DNA of 64,000 nt from Capitulum mitella (Eukaryota > Arthropoda > Thecostraca > Pollicipedomorpha > Pollicipedidae), in NCBI GenBank assembly GCA_030062745.1, contig CP099845.1, positions 21,536,556 to 21,600,555 of the forward strand, given 5' to 3'. Within the stretch, counting starts at the first letter, position 1; every line of letters begins with the position of its first letter. The notes under the pieces were generated by a model that was not told the origin of the DNA, did no database searches, and was given only the letters and a program-made list of their open reading frames with translations. This document shows, piece by piece, positions 45,996 to 58,117 of the stretch. A program made the translations under genes and the position numbers.

Positions 45996-47776
45996 TATAA
46001 AAGGAATGAATAAGTTTTCGTCACCGCAAACAAGCGCAGAAGAAATATACCGACAATACCATAAATGCAAGGAAGTGAATGCGCCCGGGTTGCAAACTAG
46101 AGCTCGAAAAACAAGTGGCAATATGACCCTCACCTAATAAAACATCTACCCGCCGGTCTGTAATCTGGATCTCGTTCATACTCCATTTTTGAAAACAATA
46201 AAAGCCATAAATAAACTACCAACGAAGAAGCATTAGTATTAAGACGAGAGGAACCAACCAGTTGATGAGCACCGGGCTACTCGCTGCGATCTGTGACAAA
46301 TGTAATCCGCTACAACGGTTACCGTTATTAGACAGTGGCTATGACCCACGTCGCACGTGTAAACAGACGACTCACTGAACTGATCAAGGACCGCTCATGA
46401 GACGTTCGAGATTTACGCACAGGGACTGTAGCCAGCATGGAGACATACCCTATGGTGCTTGGGTTCGACGATTTTTTTTACGATATCATAAGTGAACTGA
46501 CGGTACTGTCGAAAACCGGTGTTTAGATCAAGTGCCAGCATTCTGTGGATCTAGTGTCTTTTTAAATAATGTTATCATACGGAGAAAATAGAACTGTTGT
46601 AACTCCACGCAGACAAGCTGAGCTAAAAAAACTACGCTATGAAATAGAGCACGTCACCAATATGCATTTCCTGTTTCTGATTCTGGATGTGGATTGTAGA
46701 TCCCCGAACACAGGTGCGTGGCACGTATATTCACAACGGAAAATTAATTATGGCAATAACCGACAGATTGAGTCCCGGCTTCGCCTTTTATTGAAACCAT
46801 GGCTGGCAATCCTCGACGTCAGGGGTCTGGACCCCCAATATTCAGGGATTTTAACATTAGGCCACGGCTATAGCAGGGAAGAAATTATCTGAAATCCTAT
46901 GTGGACCCCCCATAATTCTAGGAAATCTCTAGGCATGACTGAAATGGCCCAGTTATCTGATTCTGTCTCGGAAAAAAACACTGCAATAAAGGTAACTACA
47001 ACAAGACAAGTCCTTTACAAATGAATGGCTAGTAGAAATTGTATGAGCAACCAAACCGTGTTGTTTGGAAATTGAAGTCAACGGATATTTTTATCTTTCT
47101 GAGACGCTTAGATAATCCCGACTGATGTCGCACCCATCATCCATCTTACTGCGGTAATATGGACGGCTGAAACAGGACGATCATCAGTCGAAATTTCCGT
47201 CATGTTCGTCTCTGAAGAATGGCAAGGACGCCTTTGTACGACAGATGGAACTGGTTGCGGTAGCTTCATTTACAGGAAGCATTCGACTGTCTGCCGCCTA
47301 ATTAATCTGGCCGCAAGGACAACATTTAGCCCGTGTCTGTGCTTTCATGTCAAAGCCAAGTCATACACTAATTACTAGGAAAGTGACACGGGTATGAGGA
47401 CTATCTGTCTCGACTAGAAGACAAAAGGCGTCTATATGTTTCATCAGTTATTCTTATTTTACCCAAAATTGTTATTATTGAGGCGAGGCGGCAAGTTCCT
47501 GCCCTCCCTAACGGAACGATAGAGTTCCGCGGCACGTTTAACAAACAAAACGCCCACAAAGGCACAAAACATCTACACTAAACGACGACCGAATACGTAC
47601 TCATACGGAATTACAGTGAAACCCCCCCCCCCCCAAAAAAAAAACAGGATTTTACAAATAATGAAACTTCAAAAGTTGTCGGTGTGTACAAATCTGCCAT
47701 CTAAGACTACAGAACAAATGAGTTTTTCACAGCTTGATTTACTGGACTCAACCCGACTATTCCGTGGGTTTCACAC
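45996..47776. other. Spacer CP12-CP13, type A to type B junction
   Basis: Non-coding. The first 200 bp are type A 3' flank; from about 46200 the sequence changes to type B, which matches 48960-50550. It includes the type B insertion block (46801-46930) and a C13A10 run at 47622-47644. Confidence 0.6.
46801..46930 (+). repeat. Type B insertion block, copy 1
   Basis: About 130 bp containing GGACCCCCAATATTCAGGG and GGACCCCCCATAATTCTAGG. It lies where type A units read continuously from GCTATAACTGAAAAGG to the CTCTGTTTCGG stretch. Other copies are at about 49591-49735 and 59879-60025. Flanking GAAA..ATGGC stretches resemble a target duplication. Confidence 0.5.
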
Positions 47777-47878
47777 GGTTACCGTGAGAAGACCACGCCC
47801 CGTGACAGCCACCACCCATGGACCAACGTGTCAAGGCATATATATATAGAGGGTGTCTGACACGGCAGACAGCATCAG
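47777..47878 (+). promoter_or_regulatory. CP13 promoter (type B)
   Basis: TATATATATAG at 47839-47849; TCAG at 47875-47878. The half-site pair is degenerate: GGTTACC (47777-47783) and GAAGACCAC. Confidence 0.7.
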
Positions 47879-47917
47879 ACGACAGCTCAGCTCCCATACA
47901 GCAACAAAGCGTCAGCT

Positions 47918-48712
47918 ATGAAGGTATGTCCGTAACAGTCATCGCGCGCTCCTAATGCCATACTAGTGATACAACTCAGCGACCCCAGTATCGGAAACGA
48001 TTGAAAACCATATTGTTTCGGGACAAATGAATAGCTCTACCATCTGTGATGTAACGACCAAATAATAATACCTGCAATGACAGTTGCTTGATACGAGCAA
48101 AACTCGGAATACGGCAGTGACGTCTTCCCAACGTCGTATTCAACGGCTGCCGATTATTTGGAGTTGCAATACGTGTCGTCATCTTTCCCCGCTTTGGCGT
48201 GGAACCCAGCGATTGTCGTAGACTGTTGGCGAAACCACAGACGTTATATCTCGAACTATTTTGCATTTCAGTTCCTCCTTGCCGCCGCTCTTCTGGCCGT
48301 TGCCGCCGCCGACAGCGCCCCAGGCTACAACGCCCCGGCCCCGGCCTACCATCAGCCCAGCTACGACACTCCTCCCAAGTACGACTACAACTACGACGTG
48401 CACGGCTACGGCGACTACGCCCCTCAGTTCAGCGCCCAGGAGGGCCGTGACGGCTACAACACCAAGGGATCGTACACCGTTGCCCTTCCCGACGGCCGTA
48501 CCCAGACGGTCACCTACTATGTGACTGATGCCTACTCCGGCACCATTGCCGATGTCCAGTACCAGGGCCAGGCCCAGTACCCCGCCTACAACCGCCAGCC
48601 CAGCTATCACCCCGCTCCGGCATACAAGCCCGCTCCCGCCTACAAGCCCGCCCCGGCCTACAGGCCCGCTCCTGCCTACAAGCCGGCAGCTGGCTATAAG
48701 GCTGCCTACTAA
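47918..48712 (+). CDS. CP13: RR-type cuticle protein, 148 aa, type B unit
   Basis: Exons 47918-47923 and 48272-48712, intron 348 bp with GTATGT donor and GCATTTCAG acceptor. The leader is type B (CAGCTCCCATACAGC, GTCAGCT before ATG). Signal peptide MKFLLAAALLAVAAAD. Linker AYHQPSYD. In the domain end, GEAQYP is GQAQYP, unique. The tail has YHPAPA, YKPAPA twice, YRPAPA (Arg for Lys), YKPAAG, YKAAY. No AATAAA follows; AATACA at 48762-48767 is the likely variant signal. Exon 2 remains almost identical to type A copies although intron and flanks differ strongly. Confidence 0.9.
48107..48141. promoter_or_regulatory. Conserved intron block with inverted arms (CP13)
   Basis: GAATACG (48107-48113) and CGTATTC (48135-48141) flank a core that keeps TTCCCAACG, as in CP9. 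It is one of few stretches alignable between type A and type B introns. Confidence 0.45.
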
Positions 48713-48767
48713 ACGCGAAAAACTTCGTGTTTTTTTGGCTATTTATTGTCTGGTGTGAATGAATACA

Positions 48768-50554
48768 AAATGTACTGACTAATCTTTCGTAGTCGGAAAC
48801 AGGCGCAGAACAAAAGCTTAAGAAGCCCAAAAACCTAAACTTGGGGATGGAATGCCATCCTAATCTGACAAAACAAGCTCACGCCGGTCTGTAACAGTCT
48901 TCTCTGATGACACTTGCTTTCCCATGGCAGTAAAAGGAATAAAGAAATCAAAACAAAACGAAAGAAATAAATTACCAACGAAGAGGCATTACTACTGAGA
49001 CGAAAGGAACGAACTACTTCATAAGCAGTGGGCTATTCGCTGCGGTTTGTGACAAACGTAAACCGCTACAATGGTTACTGTTACTAGACAGTGGCTATGA
49101 CGGAGCTCGCAGAGATTGAGCCCAAAGCTTTTTGACCACGTTGCACGTGGAAACAGCTGACTCATTGAACCGATCAAGAACCGCTCTTGACAAGTTCGAG
49201 ATTTCCGCATAGGGATTCTAGGCAGCATGGAGATATACCCTATGGTGCTTGGGTTCGACGATTTTTTACGACATCATACGTGAACTGACGGTACTGTCGT
49301 AAACCGGCGTTTAGATCAAGTGCCAGCATTCCGTGGATCTAGTGTCTTTTTAAATAATGTTATCATACGGAAAAAATAGCACTGCTGTAACTCCACGCAA
49401 ACATGCTGGACTAAAAAATTGTGTTGTGAAATAGAGCATGTCACCAAGAAAGTAATTCCTGATCCTAATTCTGGATGTGGATTCTAGATTCCCGAACACA
49501 AGTGCGTGGTACGGGTCTTCACGACGGAAAATTTACTATGGCAATAACCGACAGACTGAGCATTGGCTTTAGCTTTTACTGAAGCCACATGGTTAGCCAT
49601 CCTCGAGGTTAGGAGCCTGGACCCCCAATATTCAGGGATTTTAACATTAGGTCTATGGCAATGGCTGGGAAGAAACTGTCTGAAATCCTATCTGGACCCC
49701 CCCCCCATAATGCTGGGAAATCTCCAAGCATGACTGAAATGGTCCAGGTGTTTGACTCTGTCTCGGAAAAAAACACTGCAATAAAGGTAACTAAAACAAG
49801 ACATGTCCTTTACACATGAATGGCTAGTTCCAACTGTATGAACAACTTAACTGTGCTGTTTGGAAATTGAAGTCAACGGATACTTTTATCTTTCTGAGAC
49901 GCTTAAATAATCCCGACTGATATCGCATACATCATCCATCTTACTGCGGTGACATCGACGGCTGAAACAGGACATCAGTCGAAACATGTTCGTCTCTGAC
50001 GGCTGGGTACAAAGAATGCATTTGTACGACAGATGGAATTGGTTGCGGTAATTTCATTTCTAAGAAACATTCGACTGTGTGCCGCCTAACTAATCTGGCC
50101 GCAAGACTCAACATTCTGCCCAAGTGTCTGAACTTTCACGTCAAAGCCAAATCATACACTAATTACTAGGAAAGTCACACGGGTATGAGAACTGTCTGGA
50201 CTAGAAGACAAAAGGCGTCTATATGTTTCATTAATTATTCTTATTTTACCCAAAACTGTTATAAGTGAGACGAGGCGGCAAGTTCCTGCCCTCCCTAGCG
50301 GAACGACAGAGTTCCGGCACAATGAAAAACAAAATGCCCTCAAAGTCACACAACATCTACACTAAACGACGACAGAGTAAGTACTCATATGGAATTACAG
50401 TGACACAAAAAAACAAAAAAGCAGGATTTTACAAATAATGAAACTTCAAAAGTTGTCGGTGTGTACAAATCTGCCATCTAAGACTACAGAACAAATGAGT
50501 TTTTCACAGCTTGATTCAGTGGACTCAACCCGACTATTCCGGTGGGTTTCACAC
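48768..50554. other. Spacer CP13-CP14 (type B)
   Basis: Non-coding. From about 48960 onward it is a close duplicate of 46200-47770. It holds the type B insertion block (49591-49735). The GAGCCCAAAGCTTTTTGACC block is at about 49118-49137. Confidence 0.6.
49591..49735 (+). repeat. Type B insertion block, copy 2
   Basis: Second copy of the 130-145 bp block, with an expanded C10 run at about 49697-49706. Confidence 0.5.
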
Positions 50555-50653
50555 GGTTACCGTGACAAGACCACGCCCCGTTACAGGCCCCCACCCATGG
50601 ACCCACATGTCAAGGCATATACATAGAGGGTGCGACACGGCAGGCAGCATCAG
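50555..50653 (+). promoter_or_regulatory. CP14 promoter (type B)
   Basis: TATACATAG at 50618-50626; TCAG at 50650-50653. GGTTACC (50555-50561) and CAAGACCA (50566-50573) are degenerate half sites as in CP13. Confidence 0.7.
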
Positions 50654-50692
50654 ACGATAGCTCAGCTCCCATACAGCAACAAAGCGTCAGCT

Positions 50693-51482
50693 ATGAAGGT
50701 AAGACTGAGACAGCCATCGTGCTCTCCTACTGCCATACTAGTGATACAACTTAGCGATCCCAAGATCTGAAACAACTGAAATCCATATTGTTTCGGGGCA
50801 AATGAATAGTTATATCACCTCTGATGTAACGACCAGTAATAATATCTGCAATGATAGTTGTTTGATACGAGAAAAACTCGCAATACGGCAGTGTCGCCTT
50901 TCCAACGTCGTATTCAACGGCTGCCGATTATTTGAGTGGCAATACCTGTCGTCGCCTTTCCCCGCTTTGGCGTAGCACCCAGCGATTGTCGTAGACTGTT
51001 GGCACAACCACAGACATTACATCTCGAACTATTTCGCATTTCAGTTCCTTCTTGCCGCCACCCTTCTGGCCGCTGCTGCCGCCGCCGACAGCGCCCCAGG
51101 CTACAACGCCCCGGCCTACCACCGGCCCAGCTACAACGCCCCGGCCCCCGCCCACCGCCAGACCAACTACGACACTCCTCCCAAGTACAACTACAACTAC
51201 GACGTGCACGGCTACGGCGACTACGCCCCTCAGTTCAGTGCCCAGGAGGGCCGTGACGGCTACAACACCAAGGGATCGTACACCGTTGCCCTTCCCGACG
51301 GCCGTACCCAGACGGTCACCTACTATGTCACTGATGCCTACTCCGGCACCATTGCCGATGTCCAGTACCAGGGTGAGGCCCAGTACCCCGCCTACAACCG
51401 CCAGTCCAGCTATCACCCCGCTTCGGCCTACAAGTCCGCTCCGGCCTACAAGCCGGCCCGGGCCTACAAGGCTGCCTATTAA
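50693..51482 (+). CDS. CP14: RR-type cuticle protein, 147 aa, B/A hybrid gene
   Basis: Exons 50693-50698 and 51045-51482, intron 346 bp, GTAAGA donor. Signal peptide MKFLLAATLLAAAAAAD. The linker is enlarged and partly doubled: YNAPAYHRPS followed by YNAPAPAHRQTNYD. The domain starts KYNYNYDVHG (Asn for Asp). The tail is short: YHPASA, YKSAPA, YKPARA, YKAAY. The stop is followed by AATGTG rather than AACGNN. Promoter, leader and intron are type B, but the 3' flank, with AATAAA at 51531-51540, is type A and nearly identical to that of CP15. The switch lies within exon 2. Confidence 0.9.
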
Positions 51483-52775
51483 ATGTGCAAAATTCTCTCC
51501 TCCGTTTTTGGCTAATTATTGTCCGGTGTAAATAAATAAAAAAGGGCTCAATAACTTCTCGTCATCGCAAACAAGCGAAGAACAGAAATCTACACAATAC
51601 CACAAATGCAAGGGAGCGAATGCGCCCAGACACCAAGCTAACGCTCCAGAAACAACAAGGTGGCAAAATGGTCCTCATCTCACGAGACATCCACACGCCG
51701 GTCTATAATCAGGATCTCGTTCATACTTCATTTTCGGCAGTAGGAACGCCAGAAGAAAATAAAACAAAAAACGTAAACCAATGACCGTCATTGCTTTAGT
51801 TTCAAGATGAAGGGAACCAGCTCGTTGTCAAGCTCTGCATTACGTCATGGCGTCCAAAATCCTAACCGTTGCCGCCAGTGAGAAACGTAACCCGTCACAG
51901 TGCGTAGTGTTTTCAGTGTGGCTATAAGGCACCTCGTATATACTAAGCCCAAAACTTTTTGAAAGCGTACAGATCAAGAACAGCTTCTTGTTACCTTCGA
52001 AATTCATTCGTGGTGGCTGTAACCAGAGTGTCGTAGGGAAAAATACCCTACTGCACCTGCGTTCAATACCATTTTTCCAGACATTTTACATGCACTGACG
52101 GCAACGCGAAAGACGTGTTAAGATCACGAGGCAGAATTCGGTGGGACTAGTGTTATAATTTCATCACATGGGGCAGACCTGCTGGGCCAACGCCCTCTGG
52201 TGTAATAAAGAACACGTCAGCAATGTGTTTGCCATACTTCTTATTTCGAATTCGGATTCCAGGTCCCCGAAGAGGTGCGTTTTACACGTGGTGAATATAT
52301 TCACAACGATAAATTAATTTAGGTAATAGACTAACAGCGCCCTGACTTTGGCCACAACTAAACGGTGCAGTAGTTTTATTACGTTTCGGAACTGACACTG
52401 CAAAGGACGTCACTAAATGTATAATTCATGTCGTCTACAAATGAATGATTGAGAGGTTCTCTGGAGCCAGACTATGATTTGTTCGCACATTCAGAACAAT
52501 GGATATGCACCATACTTTTCGAAGAAGCTTAGTTAATCCCGACTGAGATGCGTCTATCATTCATTTCACATCCGTAATACGGTCGTCGTAGACAAGACGA
52601 AAAAACACAAAGTTCATCCCTGCTTGTCCCTGACGGGTGGCTAGAATGCCTCTATGGCACACATGGAACTGACTGTGATAATTTGATTTATAGCAAACAT
52701 TCCACTGACTGACTCGCGCCTTAATACTATGGACGTAAGACTGGATGCTTCGCCCAATTAGCTGAGCTTTCATGC

Positions 52776-53128
52776 CTGTAACGTACCGAGGAGGTGCATC
52801 TGATCACAACATCTGCAAACGGATAAATTACCATGAAAACCCCTGCACTGTTCACGCTAGGGTAAGGCCACCTAGACCAGAATCATTTTCATCCCTATTG
52901 CCTTTGGTGGGAACAGCTGTTTCTATCTTCCACACTATCACCTATCAGCAACAATGGGCCCAGTAACTAATCTTTTTGGTGCATTAAACTTGCTTTCTTG
53001 ACCGTCCTAACAGGGAGTACCACGACACTGCGTTTTCGTTTTCCCTAACAGAGGTGTTTACGTGAGGTTCTTTCCAGTCGCGGGGACCGACGGAGAGGAG
53101 CACTCCTGGTCGTCTGTCAACCCACGCC
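52776..53128 (+). repeat. Inserted block shared with CP11 spacer, copy 2
   Basis: Matches 39326-39675 along its length with substitutions and small indels, at the same place in the unit, so the insertion most likely predates the duplication that separated these two units. Confidence 0.6.
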
Positions 53129-53170
53129 TGTTGACAGACCTGGGGTTGTTGACGCCTGGGGTTGTTGACG
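53112..53170. repeat. Hairpin plus 16 bp direct repeat
   Basis: GTCTGTCAAC (53112-53121) and GTTGACAGAC (53130-53139) are perfect arms with an 8 bp loop. CCTGGGGTTGTTGACG then occurs twice in direct order (53139-53154, 53155-53170). The hairpin arm is absent from the other copy of the block. Confidence 0.8.
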
Positions 53171-54559
53171 CCTCCCGCCCTCTGTGCACACATTCCCGTC
53201 ACTCGGAAATGGTCGCCTAAAAATAAACAGATCGCTGGAAAGCTCGTGACACGCCGAGCTCGGCTCTGGGCCATTTTATACTTTTGGAGAATGTTTAAGC
53301 TATTAACGTGCTATATCTGCATTTTCATAGCAGGCTGCATGAACACGACAAACGTCCCGGATCTCAAGAACTGTGATAATAAAGGTTCAGTGCGGAAGAA
53401 GAACGGATGGATAAAGTTCCATAGACCCCAATGCTGATATGTTCCCCAAATCTGATATGTTGAATATTAACGCAGTAACGTTGAGTTAAAGATAAAGCGA
53501 TTTTCTGCGCCATAGCGCCGCAGGCGTCGGCCCCGAACGAGGGATGAAACTGAAACCAAACAACTTTGGTGTTCCGTTAATCTGGAAGGACAGGTTTTAC
53601 TAATTTGTGTTTCGTGATGATAGTACTCCTTCTGGTTTGTTATGAATTCAGTAGTTACGAGTCTACGGAATTAGCCAAGCTTAATTCGTGTAAGCCCGTT
53701 TATTTGCAAAATATGCAATGGTTTTAAAACATTTTGAGCCTAATGATATTTTTAACAGTTTTAAGACTCAGTTCTGTCAATTTGGATTCATTCTAAATTA
53801 TTCATCGCTCAATATGACAGGTCATTTTCGCCCAAACGATTATTAGTGACCGGACCTCAGGTGAATGGTTGGGTATCAGTGATAATTTTCGACATAACGA
53901 TTTTTGGGAGTCACTATCACCTCTCACCCAAAACGCTGGAAAATTTAGGCCACTTTCCGGAAAACGACATCTGTTGAAAATAAGATTTAACTTAGGTCAG
54001 TGTACCGGACGTTTTCGAGAAACCTGAGAGAGAAAACCTGTTGAGCATGCTAAAATCACTAATCCCAGACAGTTTTCTTCTAAATTCTCCTTTCTGAAAA
54101 ACAAGGGGGCTGCCCTTTTTATTGCACAGAGGCTCACCTGGCCTCACCTGTATCAGCCACTTCATCTTACCCAACTTCGGTACTTCCACACAAGGTATAG
54201 AAAGGACCAACGAACAGACGCACACATTTTACCGGCACTACGTTTCTCCGTTCCGCCGCAATATCTGCACCTCAGCGGGACTGTGAAGAACCCCACAGTC
54301 GGGTGCGGATAATGGGCGGCGGGCTTGAAAACTTCCGGCACATTTTACGCACAAAACGTCCTCCAAGGGCATAACAAACCTAAAACCAAGGTCAGCGTAA
54401 GAAGCACCCTTTAAATATTAAACACAACATGCGCATTTATATGTCTGAGGATACTGAAATTGGAAAAGCTCTTGGCAGTAAAAACATTGCTATGCTAAAT
54501 ATACCCTTCTACGGTTTCCTTAACAGAACTCCCGCCACGGATTCCGTGGGCTTTCGCAC

Positions 54560-54658
54560 GGTGACCGCGACAAGGTCACGCCCGTGGCCTTGGCCCCCAT
54601 CTCATAGACCACCGTGTCCCGACATATATAGAGAGTGTGACACGGCATACAGCGTCAG
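54560..54658 (+). promoter_or_regulatory. CP15 promoter
   Basis: TATATAGAG at 54625-54633; TCAG at 54655-54658. GGTGACC (54560-54566) and CAAGGTCA (54571-54578) are intact. Confidence 0.75.
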
Positions 54659-54697
54659 ACGATCACTCACATCCAACACGGCACCACAGCGTCAGCC

Positions 54698-55512
54698 ATG
54701 AAGGTAAGTCTGTGACAGTCATTGCAGGCCTATTCTGTCATATCCCTAATTGACATTGGCCTCTGCAAACCCAATGTCAATATTGGCTGGCAATGGTTTG
54801 GGTCAATTTCAATGAATAACTATTACATCCTTGACTTCGGAACAAGTTGGCAACATCTGCAGCAAAGAGCTTTTTATCCTCTTGTAAAAAGTTCGGAATA
54901 CGGCTGTGGTGATATTCCCCTGCGGCATTCAATAGCTACTGACTATCCTTGAGCCGCCACAGGTGCCGCCGGCCTGCCCGCGAGGAAAACAGCACACAGC
55001 ATGTGCGCTTTGGCGTGAAACCAAGAGACTGTCGTAAACAGTTGCCAAAATCACAAAGACAATCAGTCTCTAATGAGTCTTCTTTTCAGTTCCTCCTTGC
55101 CGCCGCTCTTCTGGCCGTTGCCGCCGCCGACAGCGCCCCAGGCTACAACGCCCCGGCCCCGGCCTACCACCAGTCCAGCTACGACACTCCTCCCAAGTAC
55201 GACTACAACTACGGCGTCCACGGCTACGGCGACTACGCCCCTCAGTTCAGTGCCCAGGAGGGCCGTGACGGCTACAACACCAAGGGATCGTACACCGTTG
55301 CCCTTCCCGACGGCCGTACCCAGACGGTCACCTACTATGTGACTGATGCCTACTCCGGCACCATTGCCGATGTCCAGTACCAGGGCGAGGCCCAGTACCC
55401 CGCCTACAACCGCCAGTCCGGCTATCACACCGCTCCGGCCTACAAGGCCGCTCCGGCCTACAAGCCCGCTCCGGCCTACAAACCGACCCGGGCCTACAAG
55501 GCTGCCTACTAA
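54698..55512 (+). CDS. CP15: RR-type cuticle protein, 142 aa
   Basis: Exons 54698-54703 and 55090-55512, intron 386 bp, GTAAGT donor. Signal peptide MKFLLAAALLAVAAAD. In the domain YNYDVHGYG is YNYGVHGYG (Asp to Gly), unique. Tail YHTAPA, YKAAPA, YKPAPA, YKPTRA, YKAAY. Two AATAAA signals at 55561-55570. The intron's 3' half is nearly identical to that of CP11, including the CCTGCCCGCGAGGAAAACAG stretch, so introns too are exchanged between distant units. Confidence 0.9.
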
Positions 55513-55570
55513 ACGTCGGAAGTTTTTTCCTCCGTTTTTGGCTATTTATTGTCCGGTGTAAATAAATAAA

Positions 55571-57976
55571 AAGAGGATGAATAACTTCTGGTCATCGCAA
55601 ACAAGCGAAGAACAGAAATCTTCACAACACCACAAATGCAAGGGAGCGAATGCGCCCAGACTCCAAGCTAATGCTCCAGAAACAACGAGTGGAAATATGA
55701 TCCCCACCTCACAAGACATCCACACGCCGGTCTATAATCAGGATCTCGTTGATACTACATTTTCGGCAGTAGGAACGCCAGAAGAAAATAAAACAAAAAA
55801 CGTACACCAATGACCGTCATTACTTTAGTTTCAAGATGAAGGGAACCAGCTCGTTGTCAAGCTCTGCATTACGTCATGGTGTCCATATCTCCTAACCGTT
55901 GCCGCCAGTGAGAAACGTAACCCGTCACAGTGCGTAGTGTTTTCAGTGCGGCTATAAGGCACCTCGTAGATACTGAACCCAATTTTTTTCGAAAGCGTAT
56001 AGGACAAGAACAGCTTTTGTTACGTTCGAAATTCTTTCGTGGCGGCTGTAACCAGTGCTGTAGGGAAAAATACCCTACTGCACCTGCGTTCAATACCATT
56101 TTTCCAGGCATTTTACATGTACTGACGGCAACGCGAAAGATTGGTGTTTAGATCACGAGGCAGAATTCGGTGGGACTAGTGTTATAATTTCATCACACGT
56201 AGAAAACGGCACTGCCGTAACTCCGCGCAACCTAATGGGCTAACGCCCCTGATATCATAAAGAACACATTAGCAATGAGCTTTCCATACTTCTTATTTTG
56301 AATTCGGATTCCAGGTCCCCGAAGAGGTGCATTTTACGCCTGGTGCATATATTCACAACGAAAAACGAATTGAGGTAACAACTGACTAACAGCGCCCTGA
56401 CTTTGGCCACAACTAAACGGTGCAGTAGTTTTATTACGTTTCGGAACAGACAATGCAAAGGAGGTCACTAAATGCATAATTCACGTCTTGTACCAGTGAA
56501 TGGTTGAGAGGTTCTCTGGAGCAGGAAAATGACTTGTTCGCGCTTCTTTGTTGACGCCTCCCGCCCCATCTCCCCATGCCCACTTTGCCGTCACTCGTGA
56601 ACGATTGGTCGCCTAAAAATAAACAGACTGTCTGAAAACTCATGACACAAAGAGGTCGGATCTAGGGGCATTCTGTGCTTTTGAAAAATAATTAAGCTAT
56701 TTACGTGCTATATATGCCTTGTTACAGCATACTGCATGGACTCGAGAAAAGTCCTGGATCTCAAGGACTGTGTTAACAAAAGCTAAGTGCAGAAGACGAA
56801 CGGATGGATAAAATTCCGCAGATTCCAATGTGTCTGATTCCTCTGATATGTTGAATATTAACGCGGCAACGTCAAATTAAAGATAATGCGATTTTCTGTG
56901 CCATAGCGGCGCGGGCGCCGGCACCGCAACGTGGGATGAAATTGACAGCAACCAATTTTGGCATCCCATTGTTTTGAGGGTACCGGTCTTACTAGTTTGT
57001 GTTCAGTGATGATAATAGTTCGTGCCATGGTTTACTACATTTTAGTTTAAGAAAAATTCGGGAAGTTACCTATCTACAGAACTGCCGGGGCTACATTCGT
57101 GCAAGTCCGCTTATTTGCAAAATATGCAGCGGTTTTTGCACTTTTCGAACTGAATGGTATTATTACGAGTACTGAGACCCAGTTCTGCCAGTTTCCATCC
57201 ATTCCAAGTTATTCATTGCTGATTCTGAGGGCGGTGCATTTTCGCTCAAACAGTAACTGATGACCTGACCTCAGGTCAATGGTTGGAGGTCAGTAGTATT
57301 TTTCGAATAACGATTATTAGAAGTCACCATGACCTCACACCAAAAACGTTGGAAAAAATCCGTCAGTTTCCGAAAAACGGCAACACTTGTTGAAAGTGCA
57401 ACTGACTTTAAGTCAATCTACCGGAAGTTTCCAAAAAAAAAAAAACTGGGACAGGAAATTGGTTACGCCTATCAAGATAACTGGTTCCCAAAAGTTCCAT
57501 TCTATGCTCTTCTGTCTGAGAAATAAGGGGATGAACTTCTGCTGAGTGCACTTAAGCTCACGTGGCCTAACCTAAGTAACCATTTCACCTAACCTAACTC
57601 TGGAACTTCCACACAAGGTGTAGAAAGGATCAATGAAAAGGTACAATTTACTGCCGCTGCGTCTCCATGTTCTCTCGAGGTATTGGTAAAACCTCAGGGG
57701 ACTGTCAGAACCCCACAGCTGGAAGCAGATTATGGAGACGGACTTGGATTTTTTTGGCACATTTCACGTCCAAAACGTCCTCAAGAGTATGGCAAATCTA
57801 CGAGCAACGCCGACCTATGAAGTACCCCATTACATTAAACTCAACAAACGCATTTATTGGTCCAAGAATATCGGAACTGGAAAGGCAGTCGGCAGTAAAA
57901 ACATTGTTATGTTAAATGCACCCCTTCACAGTTTTCTTAACCGAACTCCTGCCGCCGATTCCCGTGGCTTTCGCAC
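55571..57976. other. Spacer CP15-CP16 (type A)
   Basis: Non-coding. A deletion at about 56545 joins TTGTTCGCGC to the TTGTTGACGCCTCCCGCC block, dropping roughly 300-600 bp present in the CP14-CP15 spacer. An A13 run is at about 57433-57445. Confidence 0.6.
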
Positions 57977-58078
57977 GGTGACCGCGACGAGGTCACGCCT
58001 CGTAACACTCGCCCCCCTTCCACAGACCACCGTGCACCGGCATATAAATAGAGAGCGTGACACGGCAGACAGCGTCAG
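57977..58078 (+). promoter_or_regulatory. CP16 promoter (type A)
   Basis: TATAAATAG at 58043-58051; TCAG at 58075-58078. GGTGACC (57977-57983) with CGAGGTCA (57988-57995). Confidence 0.75.
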
Positions 58079-58117
58079 ACGATAGATCAGAACCATCAAG
58101 GCAACACAGTGTCAGCC

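Larger units (their letters stand above)
51541..54559. other. Spacer CP14-CP15 (type A)
   Basis: Non-coding. Left part nearly identical to the spacer after CP15. Contains the inserted block (52776-53128), a 10 bp hairpin (53112-53139) and a 16 bp direct repeat (53139-53170). Confidence 0.6.

Noticed and set aside
47622..47644. C13A10 homopolymer run
   Set aside because: Probably slippage; the sister unit near 50406-50420 has A-rich sequence without the C run. No function is suggested.
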